64,000 nucleotides of DNA from the NCBI GenBank assembly GCA_036278735.1, contig DASUKM010000022.1, forward strand, positions 62,001 to 126,000, read 5' to 3'. The notes under the pieces are model-generated. The model was not told the DNA's origin. It searched no databases and saw only the letters and a program-made list of their open reading frames with translations. The stretch comes from DASUKM01 sp036278735. GTDB taxonomy: Bacteria; Acidobacteriota; Vicinamibacteria; Vicinamibacterales; 2-12-FULL-66-21. The first letter of the stretch is position 1, and every line of letters starts with the position of its first letter. The translations under genes and the position numbers were made by a program. Below, in pieces: positions 16,937 through 26,411 of this stretch.

Positions 16937-17036
16937 GTCGCCAGTCGCCAGTCGCCAGTCGCCAGTTGCCAGTTGCCAGTTGCCAGTTGCCAGTTGCCAG
17001 TTGCCAGTTGCCAGTTGCCAGTTTCCAGTTTCCAGC
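16937..17036 (+). repeat. Heptamer array (GTTGCCA), about 14 units
   Basis: Three GTCGCCA units, then about nine GTTGCCA, then GTTTCCA twice before decaying. Adjacent units are identical in blocks, the signature of slippage expansion. It begins 2 nt after the stop of the PilZ gene and fills most of the gap to the convergent gene at 17076. Confidence 0.92.
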
Positions 17037-17075
17037 TGGGGTTCCCGGATTCGGGGTTCCAGTTGGTTCGTGCCG

Positions 17076-17492
17076 TTAGCGGCCGCGCGTCATGGCGGCG
17101 GCTTCCCGTTCGGCGCGACGCGCTTCGGCGCGGGCGTCGGCCCTCGGGCGCAGCGTCTGGATCGCCTGGCGCAGCGTCATTCCGTCGTCGACCATCATGG
17201 TCTTGAGATAGTCGAACCGCAGCCCGAGGTTGTGCGACGCGTTCACCGCCGCGACGAACAGCCGCTCGGCGTCGAAGCCGGATGCGGCCGCGTCGAGGTC
17301 GGTGCCGGCCGGCAGCCGGAGGCGAAGCTGCCGCGCGAGACGTGCGCCGCGCGGGCGAACGCGGTACACGCGCGCCGCCGTGCTGCGGGGAGCCGCGAGA
17401 ACATGGGTGCCCGGCTGCTGCGCCTGGGCCGATGCGAGGCCGCCACCGAGCAGGACGGCGGTTGCCATCGCGAGGACAATGCTGCGTCTCAT
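17076..17492 (-). CDS. Small exported protein, Arg/Ala-rich
   Basis: 138 aa. Signal peptide MRRSIVLAMATAVLLGGGLASAQA at 1-24. The remainder is Arg/Ala-rich and helical, with LPAGTDLDAAASGFDAERLFVAAVNASHNL in the middle and TLRQAIQTLRPRADARAEA near the end; no family recognised. ATG 17492 is supported by GGGAGGCGG about 6 nt upstream. The frame is open for 37 codons further upstream, but that part has no signal sequence logic. Confidence 0.65.
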   Translation of the reverse strand: MRRSIVLAMATAVLLGGGLASAQAQQPGTHVLAAPRSTAARVYRVRPRGARLARQLRLRLPAGTDLDAAASGFDAERLFVAAVNASHNLGLRFDYLKTMMVDDGMTLRQAIQTLRPRADARAEARRAEREAAAMTRGR

Positions 17493-17627
17493 GGGCCGCC
17501 TCCCGGACCCGGCGGCCGCAAGCCACGTACCACGACGCGTCGCGTGCTGGCTGCCCGTTTCGGGGCGCTCGGCGTGTGTGCGCCGCAGGCGCCGATCACA
17601 CAACTGCGATCACCGCGACAATCCTGT

Positions 17628-17708
17628 CCAGCTCCCAGCTGCCAGCTCCCAGCTTAAAAAGGAAGCCATTCTTCCTTTCAAAGCTGGAAGCTGAAAGCTG
17701 GAAGCTGG
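17628..17708 (-). repeat. Inverted heptamer arrays forming a long hairpin
   Basis: CCAGCTC/CCAGCTG heptamers (17628-17655) are followed, in opposite orientation, by AGCTGGA/AGCTGAA heptamers (17681-17708). The two arms can pair over more than 20 bp around an inner AAAGGAAG/CTTCCTTT stem. It lies directly after the stop of the propeller gene at 17722. Confidence 0.8.
17656..17678 (-). terminator. Intrinsic terminator after the addBA-propeller operon
   Basis: On the minus strand AAAGGAAG-AATGG-CTTCCTTT is followed by further T to give a run of five, 44 nt after the stop at 17722. The A/T-rich stem is short for a terminator but is extended by the flanking inverted heptamers. Confidence 0.55.
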
Positions 17709-17721
17709 CCGCTGTCTGTCG

Positions 17722-19119
17722 TCACCGCAGCCGCACGCGCCGGATCACGCCCGCGTCGCTGGACAGAAAATAGAAGCTGTCGCCCGCCACGGCGCCGGCG
17801 GCGGTGGCGCCGCCGGCGAGCACCGTCGTGCGCACGACGGCTGTGCCCGCCGCGTCGAGCCGGAGCCGGACGACGCGATCGTGGGCGTCGACGCCGACGA
17901 GCGAGCCGCCGTACCAGCGCAGGCGCGTGAAGCCGCCGGTGGTGCCGCGCTCCGCGCGCACGGCGGTCGCCGTGTGCCGCTCGAAATTCACGCGAACGAT
18001 TCGATCGGCCGTCGCCACGTACGCCACGCGATCGTCCGCCGGCGCGATCGAAAGGACGTCGTGCAACGCGGGGACCGCGACAGGCTCCAAATCGCGCGAG
18101 CCGGCGCGCATCCGGAAAATCCGGCCACCAGCCGAGTCCAGGACGACGACCATCCCGTCGCTGGTCACGGCCACGTCGGCGAAACGAACGCGCCCCGTGC
18201 CGGCCGGCGGCGCGACCGAGAAGAGGACGCGGCCCGAGACGAGCTGCAGTTTGTGAAGAATGGAGGACGGCGGGTGATTGGCTGGCGACGTCGCGCTGAC
18301 GACCCACAAATCGCCGCGGCGCGGATCGATTTCGAAGCTGGTGAGCTGATCGCCGAATCCCGCGGAGCTGGCCGCGGCGAGCGTCACCACGTGATGCGAG
18401 ACTTCGTCCACGATCAAGAGCCGGCGCCCCACGCGGTCGCCGACGACAAAGCGGCGCGACACGGCATCGTACGCCAGCCCCACGGGATCGAACGCGGGCG
18501 TGTCGAACGTGAGCGCCGCCTCGCCCGAGGGCGCAGCCGCCGATGGCGCTGATTCGGACACCGGCGACGGCATGGCGGCGGGTGTCTTGTCCGCGACCGG
18601 CGGGGCCGGCGGCTCTTCTCGCGTCGCAGGCGCGGCCGGCCGTGACCGCTCCGATCGTGACGCCGCGGGCTTGCTCGCTTCGCGTGTCTCCGGCCTGGCA
18701 GCTTTGCGTTCGACACGTGCCGGTGCGACAGCCGGTACGGGCGGCTCGGGCGTGGCCGGTGCAGCGGCCGCCTCGGCATGAAGCAGCGACTCGAACTCAG
18801 CCCAGCGCGGAACCCCGCGCGCGCGGCTGAAATCGCTGCTCGTCTCGGCGCTGCGCACGTCCGCCCCCATGCGGGCCAGCCGTTCGAGCATCACGACCGC
18901 ATCGTCTGGCCGGCCGCTCAACGACTGCGCGCGCGCGAGCATGAACAGCAGGTCCGCAGCGTCCTTCGGCCCCTTCTGCACCGCGCTCCACGACAGATCG
19001 TGGAATCTTTCGTAGTCGGCGCGCGCGGCCGCCTGCAGCGCCTGATCGCGGCAGTCGTGCCAGTCGGTGCAGGAGGGAGACGTCGAGAGCTGCGCGGCGA
19101 GGAGCAGGACGAAGAACAC
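17722..19119 (-). CDS. Exported TPR-like/beta-propeller protein
   Basis: 465 aa. A short hydrophobic N-terminus (MFFVLLLAAQLSTSPSC) looks like a signal; residues 25-115 are TPR-like helices (ADLLFMLARAQSLSGRPDDA). A Pro/Ala/Glu/Arg linker (about 120-200) leads to a beta-propeller of SMP-30/NHL type (about 205-465) with repeated FDPVGLAYD, FEIDPRRGDLWVV, FADVAVTSDGMVVV blades. Function unknown. GTG 19119 follows the addA stop by 3 nt, so it is the third gene of the addB-addA operon, an unexpected partner for a DNA repair complex. Confidence 0.75.
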   Translation of the reverse strand: MFFVLLLAAQLSTSPSCTDWHDCRDQALQAAARADYERFHDLSWSAVQKGPKDAADLLFMLARAQSLSGRPDDAVVMLERLARMGADVRSAETSSDFSRARGVPRWAEFESLLHAEAAAAPATPEPPVPAVAPARVERKAARPETREASKPAASRSERSRPAAPATREEPPAPPVADKTPAAMPSPVSESAPSAAAPSGEAALTFDTPAFDPVGLAYDAVSRRFVVGDRVGRRLLIVDEVSHHVVTLAAASSAGFGDQLTSFEIDPRRGDLWVVSATSPANHPPSSILHKLQLVSGRVLFSVAPPAGTGRVRFADVAVTSDGMVVVLDSAGGRIFRMRAGSRDLEPVAVPALHDVLSIAPADDRVAYVATADRIVRVNFERHTATAVRAERGTTGGFTRLRWYGGSLVGVDAHDRVVRLRLDAAGTAVVRTTVLAGGATAAGAVAGDSFYFLSSDAGVIRRVRLR

Positions 19120-19122
19120 GGG

Positions 19123-22100
19123 TTACACCTTGAACAGCACGCCCTGGGTGTCGCGTCCCGTCGCGCGTGCGACGGCGGTGACGTATTGCCGGAGCTGGGC
19201 GCGATAACGCGACTCGCCGGCCGACAGCTCGTGATCCGTCTTGAAGTCGACGACGATCGTGTTCGCCCCTTCGTCGAACGCGAGATCGAGGACTCCTTCA
19301 ATCAGCAACCCATCGCTCTGCCGCCACGAGACCGGCGTTTCGCGCCGGATGCGCGCCGAGCGTCGGGCGCGCGCCATCAGATCGTGCCGGAGCACGCGCG
19401 TCACGACCTCCGCGGCAGCGCGCACCTCCTCGGATGGCGGCGGCGGTGCCAGCAGGCGTGCCTGCGTATTTGCGGTCGCGGCAATCGCCTCCGCGGTCGC
19501 GTCGAGCGACACGGTCGCGAGCACCGCATGCACGAGCGTGCCGAACCGCGCGCCGCGAGGCCGATCGCCGGCGTCCGGCAATGCCACAATCTCAATCCCC
19601 AACCAGCGTTCACTTCCGAGTGCGTCCGGGCGTTCCGTGGCCCGATCTCCGTGGCCGTCCGTGCGTTCCGTGGCCTGATTTCCGCGTCCGTCCGTGTATT
19701 CCGTGGCCTGATCTCCGTGGCCGTCCGTGCGTTCCGTGGCCTGATCTCCGTGGCCGCCCGTGCGTTCCGTGGCCTGATTTCCGTGTCGGTCCGTGTATTC
19801 CGTGGCCTGATTTCCGTGTCCGTCCGTGTATTCCGTGGCCCGATCTCCGCGTCCGTCCGTGTATTCCGTGGCCTGATTTCCGTGGCCGTCCGTGCGTTCC
19901 GTGGCCCGATCTCCGCGTCCGTCCGTGTATTCCGTGGCCTGATCTCCGTGGCCGGCCGCGGCCCACGCCGTGGCGGTCTCGACCCGGACCGTCGGCGCAC
20001 TGGCGGCGGCGTTGGTCGCCTGCCGTTCGGACGCCCAGCGCTCGTACTCCGCGAGGCGCGCGTCGACGGCGAACATGTCGCCGTCCTTCATGATCAGATC
20101 GTCGCGCCGGAGCCCGAAGGTCGGCGCCGCCTCCAGCTTCAGCACGTGCGGGTCCCACCACACGACCGAATACGCCGCCGCGCCCTGCGCGAACACATAG
20201 CGGCCGGGCGCCACGGTCTCGGGGCGAGCGGGATCTCCCTCGGGACGCGCGAGCACGGAATCCTTCGACGGGAAGGGCGGACAGCCGCGGGCGGCGGAAG
20301 GCTGCCGCCGCTGGGGCGGCGGCGGATAAATGGCCGCGTTCAACGGTTCGAGCCAACCGCCCTCGTACGGCGCGTCGCCGACGCCGGGAATCACGAGCAC
20401 GTCGCGCGCGCGCGTCGCCGCCACGTATGCGAGCCGCTCGGCTTCGGCCTTGTCGCGCGCGGCTTCTTCCGGTCCGTGCCACACCAGATCCATCGGCGCC
20501 CACCCGCCCAGCTTCAGGGCGCAGAGCTGCCGGTCCGGATCCAGCCAGCGCCCCGCGTCGGCGCGCGAGAGCCGGCACGTCAGGTCCGCCAGGACGACGA
20601 TCGGAAACTCGAGCCCCTTCGCCTTGTGGACCGTCATCATGCGGACGCCGCCACTGCCCTCCTCGAGGACCGGCGCCTCGGCCGCCTGCGCGGTTTCGGC
20701 GGCACGCCGCAGCTCCTCGACGAAGCCGCGAAACGACAACCCGCCGTCCGCCTCGTACTGACGGGCGAGCTCGGCGACGTGCAGCACGTTGGCGAGCGCC
20801 TGCTCGCCGCCGCGCCGCAGCACGAAGGCGACGTGCGCGCGCGTGCGCCCGAGCAGGTCCTGGATCGTCTCCGCCATCGGCCGCCAGTTGCGCCGGCGAT
20901 GGAGTTCCCTGATCGTGCGCAGCGACTCGGCGATCGGCCGCAGATGCGCGAGGCCGCCGGCCTCGTCGGGAATCCGGAACGGGTGGAAGCCGCGATAGCG
21001 GAACTTCCACTCGAGCAGCTCCTCGTCGCCAATCGCGAACAGCGCGCCGCGCAGCGTCGCAAACATCGACAGCTCGTCGTCGGGCCATTCGATCGCGGCG
21101 AGCGCGGCCCGGAGCGTTTCGACTTCTTCGCGCTCGTGAAAACTCTTGCCGCCGACGAGCACGTGGGGAATGCCCCGCGCTTCGAGCGCCTGCACGTACG
21201 GCTGCGTGACGTCCTCGCCGAAGCTGAGGAAACGGCGGAACAGGATGCAGACCTCCCCCGGCTGCACGCGCTCGGGGCGCTCCGCGCGGGTCTTCCTGTG
21301 CGACACCTTCCAGCCGCTTTCGTTCACGATCCACTCGACGAACGCCGCCACGGCCTGGGGTAAAGACGACTCCATCGCGGGCGCCGAAAGGTTGCGCACC
21401 CCGTACGGCCTGGGCACGGGCAGCGCGACGAGTGCCGGCTGCCCGGCGATCGCCTGCCGGTCGGGCGCGAGAGGCACGTACCCGGCCTGCAGCGTGACCG
21501 GGTCGCCGGTCAGGACCCGTGAGAAGGCGGCATTGACGCACGCCTGAATCTCGGGGACGCTCCGGAAGCTGGTCGTGAGGCGCACGAGCCGCGCGCCGCC
21601 CGCGACGAGGCGCTCGCACACGTCCTTGTAGATCGCGACGTCGGCGCGCCGGAACCGGTAAATCGACTGCTTCGGGTCGCCGACGACGAACAGGCGTCCA
21701 GCGACGGGCACGGCGGTGCGCCAGTCGGTCGCCGCCGGGTCGGCGGCCGCCAGCAGCATGAGGATCTCGGCCTGCAGCGGATCGGTATCCTGGAACTCGT
21801 CGACGAACAGATGGGTGAAGCGGGCCTGGAATCCGCGCCGCACGGCGTCGTTGCCGCGGATCAGGTCGCGCGCCTTCAACAGCAGATCCAGAAAGTCGAG
21901 CGCGCCGATGCGCCCCTTGAGCAGCTCGTAGCGCGCGACCGCCGCCCTCAGCTCCGGCTGCAGCGCCGCCGCGAGGTCCGCGTCCGCCGCGAGACGGAAT
22001 CGATCGAGGTGCGCTCTGAAGCTCTCGATCGCCGCCATCACGGCATCCCGCGTGACGCCGGGACGGTAGCCGGGGCCGCGCCCCTTCCGCACCCTCGAGA

Positions 22101-22923
22101 AATCGCGGTGGCGCGACAGATCGACGAGCCGCGCTTCCCACGCGTCGTACTCCGGAGCGCCGAGCTCCCGCTCCAGCGTCATTTCCGTGCTGAGGTCCCT
22201 GACGGCGGCCGTATCCAGGAACAGCGTGTCGCGCGCGTACGACGGGTGATCCGTCATCGCCGCCAGCGCGTGGAGCGCCTCGACGAGACGATCGATCTCC
22301 CCCGTGCGGTCGAATGGCGGACGCGTCCAGGCGGCCGGGAAGTCCCGCCAGTCGGCCAGCTCCCACGCCGCGCGGCGCAGCCGATCGACGGGGCCCTCCG
22401 GCGCCGCGCGCGTGGCTGCCTTCGAAAAGCTCGCCCCGATCGATCGCCGCAGCGCGCGCCGGACGCCTTCCGGCGGCTCCGCGAGCTGCTGCTGCAGCCA
22501 GTCGCCGAAGGCTTCCTCGAACAGCCGCTGCGCCTGCGATTCGGTCAGCACGCTGAACAGCGGATCCACGCGCGCCTCGACCGGCCGCTCGCGGAGGAGG
22601 TCGGCACAGAAGCCGTGGATCGTATTGACGTGCGCTTCCTCGAGCTTCGTGAGCGCTTCGTCCAGCGCCTCGCGCTCGGCCGGACTGGCGGCGGCGGCGC
22701 GCTGCTCTTCGAGCGCCTGGCGCAACCGCAGCTTCAGCTCGCCGGCAGCCTTTTCCGTGAACGTGACCGCCACGATGCCGTCGACCTTCGCGCGTCCGGT
22801 CGCCAGGATGCGCAGGATGCGGTTGACGAGTTCGGTCGTCTTGCCGGTGCCCGCGGCGGCTTCGACGACCAGCGTGTCGTCGAGCGCGCCGGCGATGGCG
22901 TCGCGCGCGGCGCGGTCCATCAT
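19123..22923 (-). CDS. addA: AddA/RecB-like UvrD-family helicase-nuclease
   Basis: 1266 aa. Works with the AddB-like partner to process double-strand ends for recombination. SF1A helicase motifs are all present: Walker A EAAAGTGKTTEL (21-32), HGFCADLLRERP (about 110), FVDEFQDTDP (II), VVGDPKQSIYRFR (III), TVHKAKGLEFP (V) and YVAATRARD (VI). A C-terminal PD-(D/E)xK nuclease has GVLDLAFDE...VVDFKTDHEL near 1215-1240, keeping the Asp and Asp-x-Lys. Between the helicase and nuclease a ten-unit 11-aa repeat (residues about 991-1100) forms an unusual hydrophilic linker. ATG 22923 overlaps the addB stop (ATGA). Confidence 0.9.
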   Translation of the reverse strand: MMDRAARDAIAGALDDTLVVEAAAGTGKTTELVNRILRILATGRAKVDGIVAVTFTEKAAGELKLRLRQALEEQRAAAASPAEREALDEALTKLEEAHVNTIHGFCADLLRERPVEARVDPLFSVLTESQAQRLFEEAFGDWLQQQLAEPPEGVRRALRRSIGASFSKAATRAAPEGPVDRLRRAAWELADWRDFPAAWTRPPFDRTGEIDRLVEALHALAAMTDHPSYARDTLFLDTAAVRDLSTEMTLERELGAPEYDAWEARLVDLSRHRDFSRVRKGRGPGYRPGVTRDAVMAAIESFRAHLDRFRLAADADLAAALQPELRAAVARYELLKGRIGALDFLDLLLKARDLIRGNDAVRRGFQARFTHLFVDEFQDTDPLQAEILMLLAAADPAATDWRTAVPVAGRLFVVGDPKQSIYRFRRADVAIYKDVCERLVAGGARLVRLTTSFRSVPEIQACVNAAFSRVLTGDPVTLQAGYVPLAPDRQAIAGQPALVALPVPRPYGVRNLSAPAMESSLPQAVAAFVEWIVNESGWKVSHRKTRAERPERVQPGEVCILFRRFLSFGEDVTQPYVQALEARGIPHVLVGGKSFHEREEVETLRAALAAIEWPDDELSMFATLRGALFAIGDEELLEWKFRYRGFHPFRIPDEAGGLAHLRPIAESLRTIRELHRRRNWRPMAETIQDLLGRTRAHVAFVLRRGGEQALANVLHVAELARQYEADGGLSFRGFVEELRRAAETAQAAEAPVLEEGSGGVRMMTVHKAKGLEFPIVVLADLTCRLSRADAGRWLDPDRQLCALKLGGWAPMDLVWHGPEEAARDKAEAERLAYVAATRARDVLVIPGVGDAPYEGGWLEPLNAAIYPPPPQRRQPSAARGCPPFPSKDSVLARPEGDPARPETVAPGRYVFAQGAAAYSVVWWDPHVLKLEAAPTFGLRRDDLIMKDGDMFAVDARLAEYERWASERQATNAAASAPTVRVETATAWAAAGHGDQATEYTDGRGDRATERTDGHGNQATEYTDGRGDRATEYTDGHGNQATEYTDRHGNQATERTGGHGDQATERTDGHGDQATEYTDGRGNQATERTDGHGDRATERPDALGSERWLGIEIVALPDAGDRPRGARFGTLVHAVLATVSLDATAEAIAATANTQARLLAPPPPSEEVRAAAEVVTRVLRHDLMARARRSARIRRETPVSWRQSDGLLIEGVLDLAFDEGANTIVVDFKTDHELSAGESRYRAQLRQYVTAVARATGRDTQGVLFKV
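19624..19953 (-). repeat. 33-bp tandem repeat, ten in-frame units within addA
   Basis: Ten exact-length units (330 bp) encode the 11-residue pattern G-[HR]-G-[DN]-[QR]-A-T-E-[YR]-[TP]-[DG]. Units vary only at five or six positions and the period never breaks, so the frame is kept. The nucleotide unit resembles short tandem repeats found between genes, which suggests spread into a coding region. Confidence 0.95.
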
Positions 22924-25900
22924 GGCAGGCCCCTCAGTGTCTGCAGGTCGCCGAGCTTGTCGGCCGCCTTGCGCGCGATCCGACGCTCCTCGTTGGGCCC
23001 GCAGACCGGCCGGAAATCGCACCAGGTGCAGGCACGCGACGCCGGGGCGGTCGGCAGAAAGCCGAGTTCGATCGCGCGGTCGACGATCTCGAGCGACTCC
23101 AGACCCGCGCGGCGCGTCCTCTCGTCGATCGGAATCTCGTGATTCGTGAAGCCGCCCGCCGACGTGCAGTAGAACAGCCGCCCGGACCTGACGGGCCGTC
23201 CGAGCGCCTGTTCCACGGCAAGGCTGTAGAGCACGGGCTGAAGGATCGCGCCGCCGCCGACGATCGTCTTCGGCGTCGTCCGATTCTTCCCTGTCTTGTG
23301 ATCCGTCACGCGCAGCATCGCCCCGTCCGGCTGGCGCTCGATCATGTCGACGGAGCCGCGCAGCAGGAACCGGCCGTCGACGCGGACGGGATCCGCCACG
23401 CTGCGCGGGTCGCGTCCTGCGTCACGCAGGCCGAAGCTGAACTCGAAGTATTCGGGCAGCCAGTCGGCGGCCCCGGGCAGCCGGCGCGCCCAGACGTGCA
23501 GATCCCTGGCGATGTCGGCCATCTCGCTGTCCCACACGCGCGCGATGGCGGGCGCGAGCTGCTCGCGATACTTGCCGCCGACCGCGGCGATCACCTCGTC
23601 GAGCGCCGACAATGCCGACGGCAGCGACTGCTCCGTCACCGGCAACTGGTGCGAGGCCTGGAGCGTGCGGAAGAAGACCGCCTGGGCTTCGTGAAAGAGC
23701 GCGCCGCGCGTCAGCGGATCGAGCTTCTGCAGCGGCTCGGGGTCCGTCGAGGGCGCCAGGCGGTAAATGGCCGACAGCAGGAACTGATACGGACAGCTCG
23801 AGAACTTCTGCAGGGCCGACAGCGAGAACGGACGCGCGCCCAGGCGCTGCGTCGCGAGAACGGGCGTGGTGGCGCCGGTCGCGCGCGTCAGGCCGTCGAA
23901 CGGGGTCCACGCCGAGCGCGCCCGCGACCACCGCGCGGTGACGGACCGCTTCAACGCGTCGTTGAGCCGCAGCAGGTAGTGCGCGTGCCCGCGCACGCGC
24001 TTCGGGTCGCATTCGAAGAGTTGCCGCAGCACCGCGAGATCGTGCTCGAGATCGTCGATCGCGCGCGCCGGATCGCCGGGCGCCGGCCACGCGAGGCTCG
24101 CGCCCCCTTCGGCCGCCGCGGCCGCCTGCAGGTCCTCGTGATTCGGAATCCGTCCGGTAATCGCGCGCATGACGTCGAGCGCATAGAACGACGGGACGCG
24201 CGGCCGCGATTCGGCCATTTCGATCCGCGGGTACGACAGCCACAGCCGCTCGGAGGCCGCCCCGACCGCCAGCCGCAGCAGCAGACGCTCGGTGCGGGCC
24301 CGATCGTTCTGGATGGGCAGGCCGGCGTCGAGCGGCACGCGCATCTCGCGATCGAGGAGCATCGGGTCTTCGCGAAGCTTCTGCGGAAACAGGCGCTCGG
24401 CCAGGCCGGCGACGAACACGACGCGGAACGCACGGCCGCGCGCCTGCTGCGGGCTGCCGACGAACACGCGGCCGTACCGGTGCCGCGGCGGCTCGTGCTC
24501 GAGCGTCAGCAGGCGGTCGGCCAGCACGTCGCGCGCCTCGTCGAGCGACACCGGCCCGATTTCGCTCATCGGCCGCAGCTCCGTCAGCAGGCGCTGCACG
24601 CGATCCGGATGCCGCAGCACGCGCGGCGCGAGCGCGTCGAACCGGTCCAGCCACTCGCCCCACGACGCGGCCGCCGGCCAGTCCGCCAGCGTATCCACGA
24701 TCGGCAGCGCGAACCGGCGCAGGTGCGCCAGGTTGCGCATGTCGCGCTCCAGCGCGGCAAGGTACGGCGACTCGTCGTCTTCGCGCGCCGCTTCGGTGAT
24801 CTTCAACCGCACCTCGCGCGCCAGCCCGTCCAGCCGCCGATGCCATCGGCCGGCGTCGCCGCCGATGACCGCCGCCTCGACGATCAGCGTTTCCCATTTC
24901 CACGGCGTCCGCAGCGATCCCTGCACGACCGCGACGTCGTCTCCGTCGAGCGCGGCGTCGGCGGGCGCTTCCTGCTCTTCGGAGGGGGGCGGTGCGTCCT
25001 GCGCGCGTTCGGCGACGACGCCGAGCATCTCGTCGGCCGGCGCCATGAAACCGTCCGGCCGCGGGGCGCTGGAGGGATCCGGGACTTGCGCGAGCGAGAG
25101 ATATTCCGCAAACCGCCGCGCCGACAGCTTCTCGGCCGCGCACGCCAGGATCGCGAGAAAGGCCCGGCCCGCGGGATGCGGACGCCGGGTGCCGCGATCG
25201 AACCAGACCGGCACGCCGGCGCGCGCGAGCGCATGCTCGAGCAGGCCGTGGTACTGCTGCGGCGAGCGCAGGAAGACGCCGATCGCGTCAAAGGGAACGC
25301 CGCGCCGCGCTTCGTCGGCAATCCGGCGCGCGATCTCGACGCATTCGCGCGCCTCGCCGGGGGCCGAAAAGAACCGCACGTCGCGCTTCGGTTCGCGCGC
25401 GGGCGGCTGCGTGCTCGCAAACAGGTAGCGCCGCAGCGCCGCCAGATCGTCGTCTCCCTTCTGCTCGAGGACCTCCGGCTGGAGGCCGATGGACGCGAGT
25501 TTCTGCAGCGCGGACACGTCGCCGAACGGAACCGTGATCAGCACGTCGGGCGATTGCCGCATCAACCCGCGCAGAAACTCGAATTCGATCGCCGACTCGA
25601 ACGGCACGTCGAGCAGCAGCAGCGGAGGGATCGGATCGGTCAGGGCTTCGGTCGCCGCTTCGAACAGCGACGCGCGATCCCCGGCCGAGGCGGCGGCGAA
25701 CTGCTCCTCGAAGCGTTCGAGCAACGCCGCGAGATCCCGTCCGCCGAGCGGGAGCTGCGCGAGCGAGGCGGGACCCACGCCAGCGAGCCGCAGCTCCTGG
25801 AGCGTGCGCGCGAGCGCCCTGGGAAACCCGGGCGTGCGCGCGACCGGATCGAAGTACGGCAGGTCGGATTCCCGGCGAGCATCGAACGCGGCGCGCGCGG

Positions 25901-26189
25901 CAACCGCTTCGAACCCCAGATACGTCGAGGGCGCGATGCCGAACGACGACAGCCCCGGCGCCGCCAGCCGCGCGGCCAGTTGGGTGAAGCTGAAGCGGTG
26001 AATCCCGAGCGTCGCCCCCTGCGACGAGGCGACGTCGCGCGCAAGGTCGTCGGCCGAGCTCCGAGAGGCGCCCACGAGCAGCACGTCACCTCCGGCGGCG
26101 TGGCTCGCGACGAAGGCTCGCGCTTCCCGGAGCCGCAGCTCGGCCGCGGAGGATTCGATCAGTCTGACGTGGATTTGGGGAATGGTCAT
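22920..26189 (-). CDS. addB: AddB-like PD-(D/E)xK nuclease/helicase-fold protein
   Basis: 1089 aa. Large partner subunit of an AddAB-type complex. The N-terminal half has the inactive helicase fold of AddB (VLLVGASRSSADDLARDV, GIHRFSFTQLAARLA near 35-75). The C-terminal nuclease shows LLRGSVDMIERQPDG...RVTDHKTGK near 950-980 (catalytic Asp and Asp-x-Lys), then CTWCDFRPVCG at about 1056-1066. The latter supplies three Cys of the AddB Fe-S cluster; a fourth would lie upstream, probably in a CPYQF-type segment near 795. GGAGG precedes ATG 26189. The stop overlaps the addA start. Confidence 0.85.
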   Translation of the reverse strand: MTIPQIHVRLIESSAAELRLREARAFVASHAAGGDVLLVGASRSSADDLARDVASSQGATLGIHRFSFTQLAARLAAPGLSSFGIAPSTYLGFEAVAARAAFDARRESDLPYFDPVARTPGFPRALARTLQELRLAGVGPASLAQLPLGGRDLAALLERFEEQFAAASAGDRASLFEAATEALTDPIPPLLLLDVPFESAIEFEFLRGLMRQSPDVLITVPFGDVSALQKLASIGLQPEVLEQKGDDDLAALRRYLFASTQPPAREPKRDVRFFSAPGEARECVEIARRIADEARRGVPFDAIGVFLRSPQQYHGLLEHALARAGVPVWFDRGTRRPHPAGRAFLAILACAAEKLSARRFAEYLSLAQVPDPSSAPRPDGFMAPADEMLGVVAERAQDAPPPSEEQEAPADAALDGDDVAVVQGSLRTPWKWETLIVEAAVIGGDAGRWHRRLDGLAREVRLKITEAAREDDESPYLAALERDMRNLAHLRRFALPIVDTLADWPAAASWGEWLDRFDALAPRVLRHPDRVQRLLTELRPMSEIGPVSLDEARDVLADRLLTLEHEPPRHRYGRVFVGSPQQARGRAFRVVFVAGLAERLFPQKLREDPMLLDREMRVPLDAGLPIQNDRARTERLLLRLAVGAASERLWLSYPRIEMAESRPRVPSFYALDVMRAITGRIPNHEDLQAAAAAEGGASLAWPAPGDPARAIDDLEHDLAVLRQLFECDPKRVRGHAHYLLRLNDALKRSVTARWSRARSAWTPFDGLTRATGATTPVLATQRLGARPFSLSALQKFSSCPYQFLLSAIYRLAPSTDPEPLQKLDPLTRGALFHEAQAVFFRTLQASHQLPVTEQSLPSALSALDEVIAAVGGKYREQLAPAIARVWDSEMADIARDLHVWARRLPGAADWLPEYFEFSFGLRDAGRDPRSVADPVRVDGRFLLRGSVDMIERQPDGAMLRVTDHKTGKNRTTPKTIVGGGAILQPVLYSLAVEQALGRPVRSGRLFYCTSAGGFTNHEIPIDERTRRAGLESLEIVDRAIELGFLPTAPASRACTWCDFRPVCGPNEERRIARKAADKLGDLQTLRGLP

Positions 26190-26411
26190 GGGCCTGCCTC
26201 CCGGACGCCATGCCGGGTCATCGGAAACGGCCGCGCCACGCGGCCGTCAAAGTCAAACGGACGTGGCGGAGCGTATCACGCGCCTCCGAACGGCACAAAC
26301 CCCTGAACACGGCGGAGGGACGTGCAGGAGTCCAGGGCCAAGCCCAGGAAGTGAGGCCCGGATAAGGCCGAGTGCCCGCCGCTTGCATGAAGAAGCGCAA
26401 GGGGGCAATCC

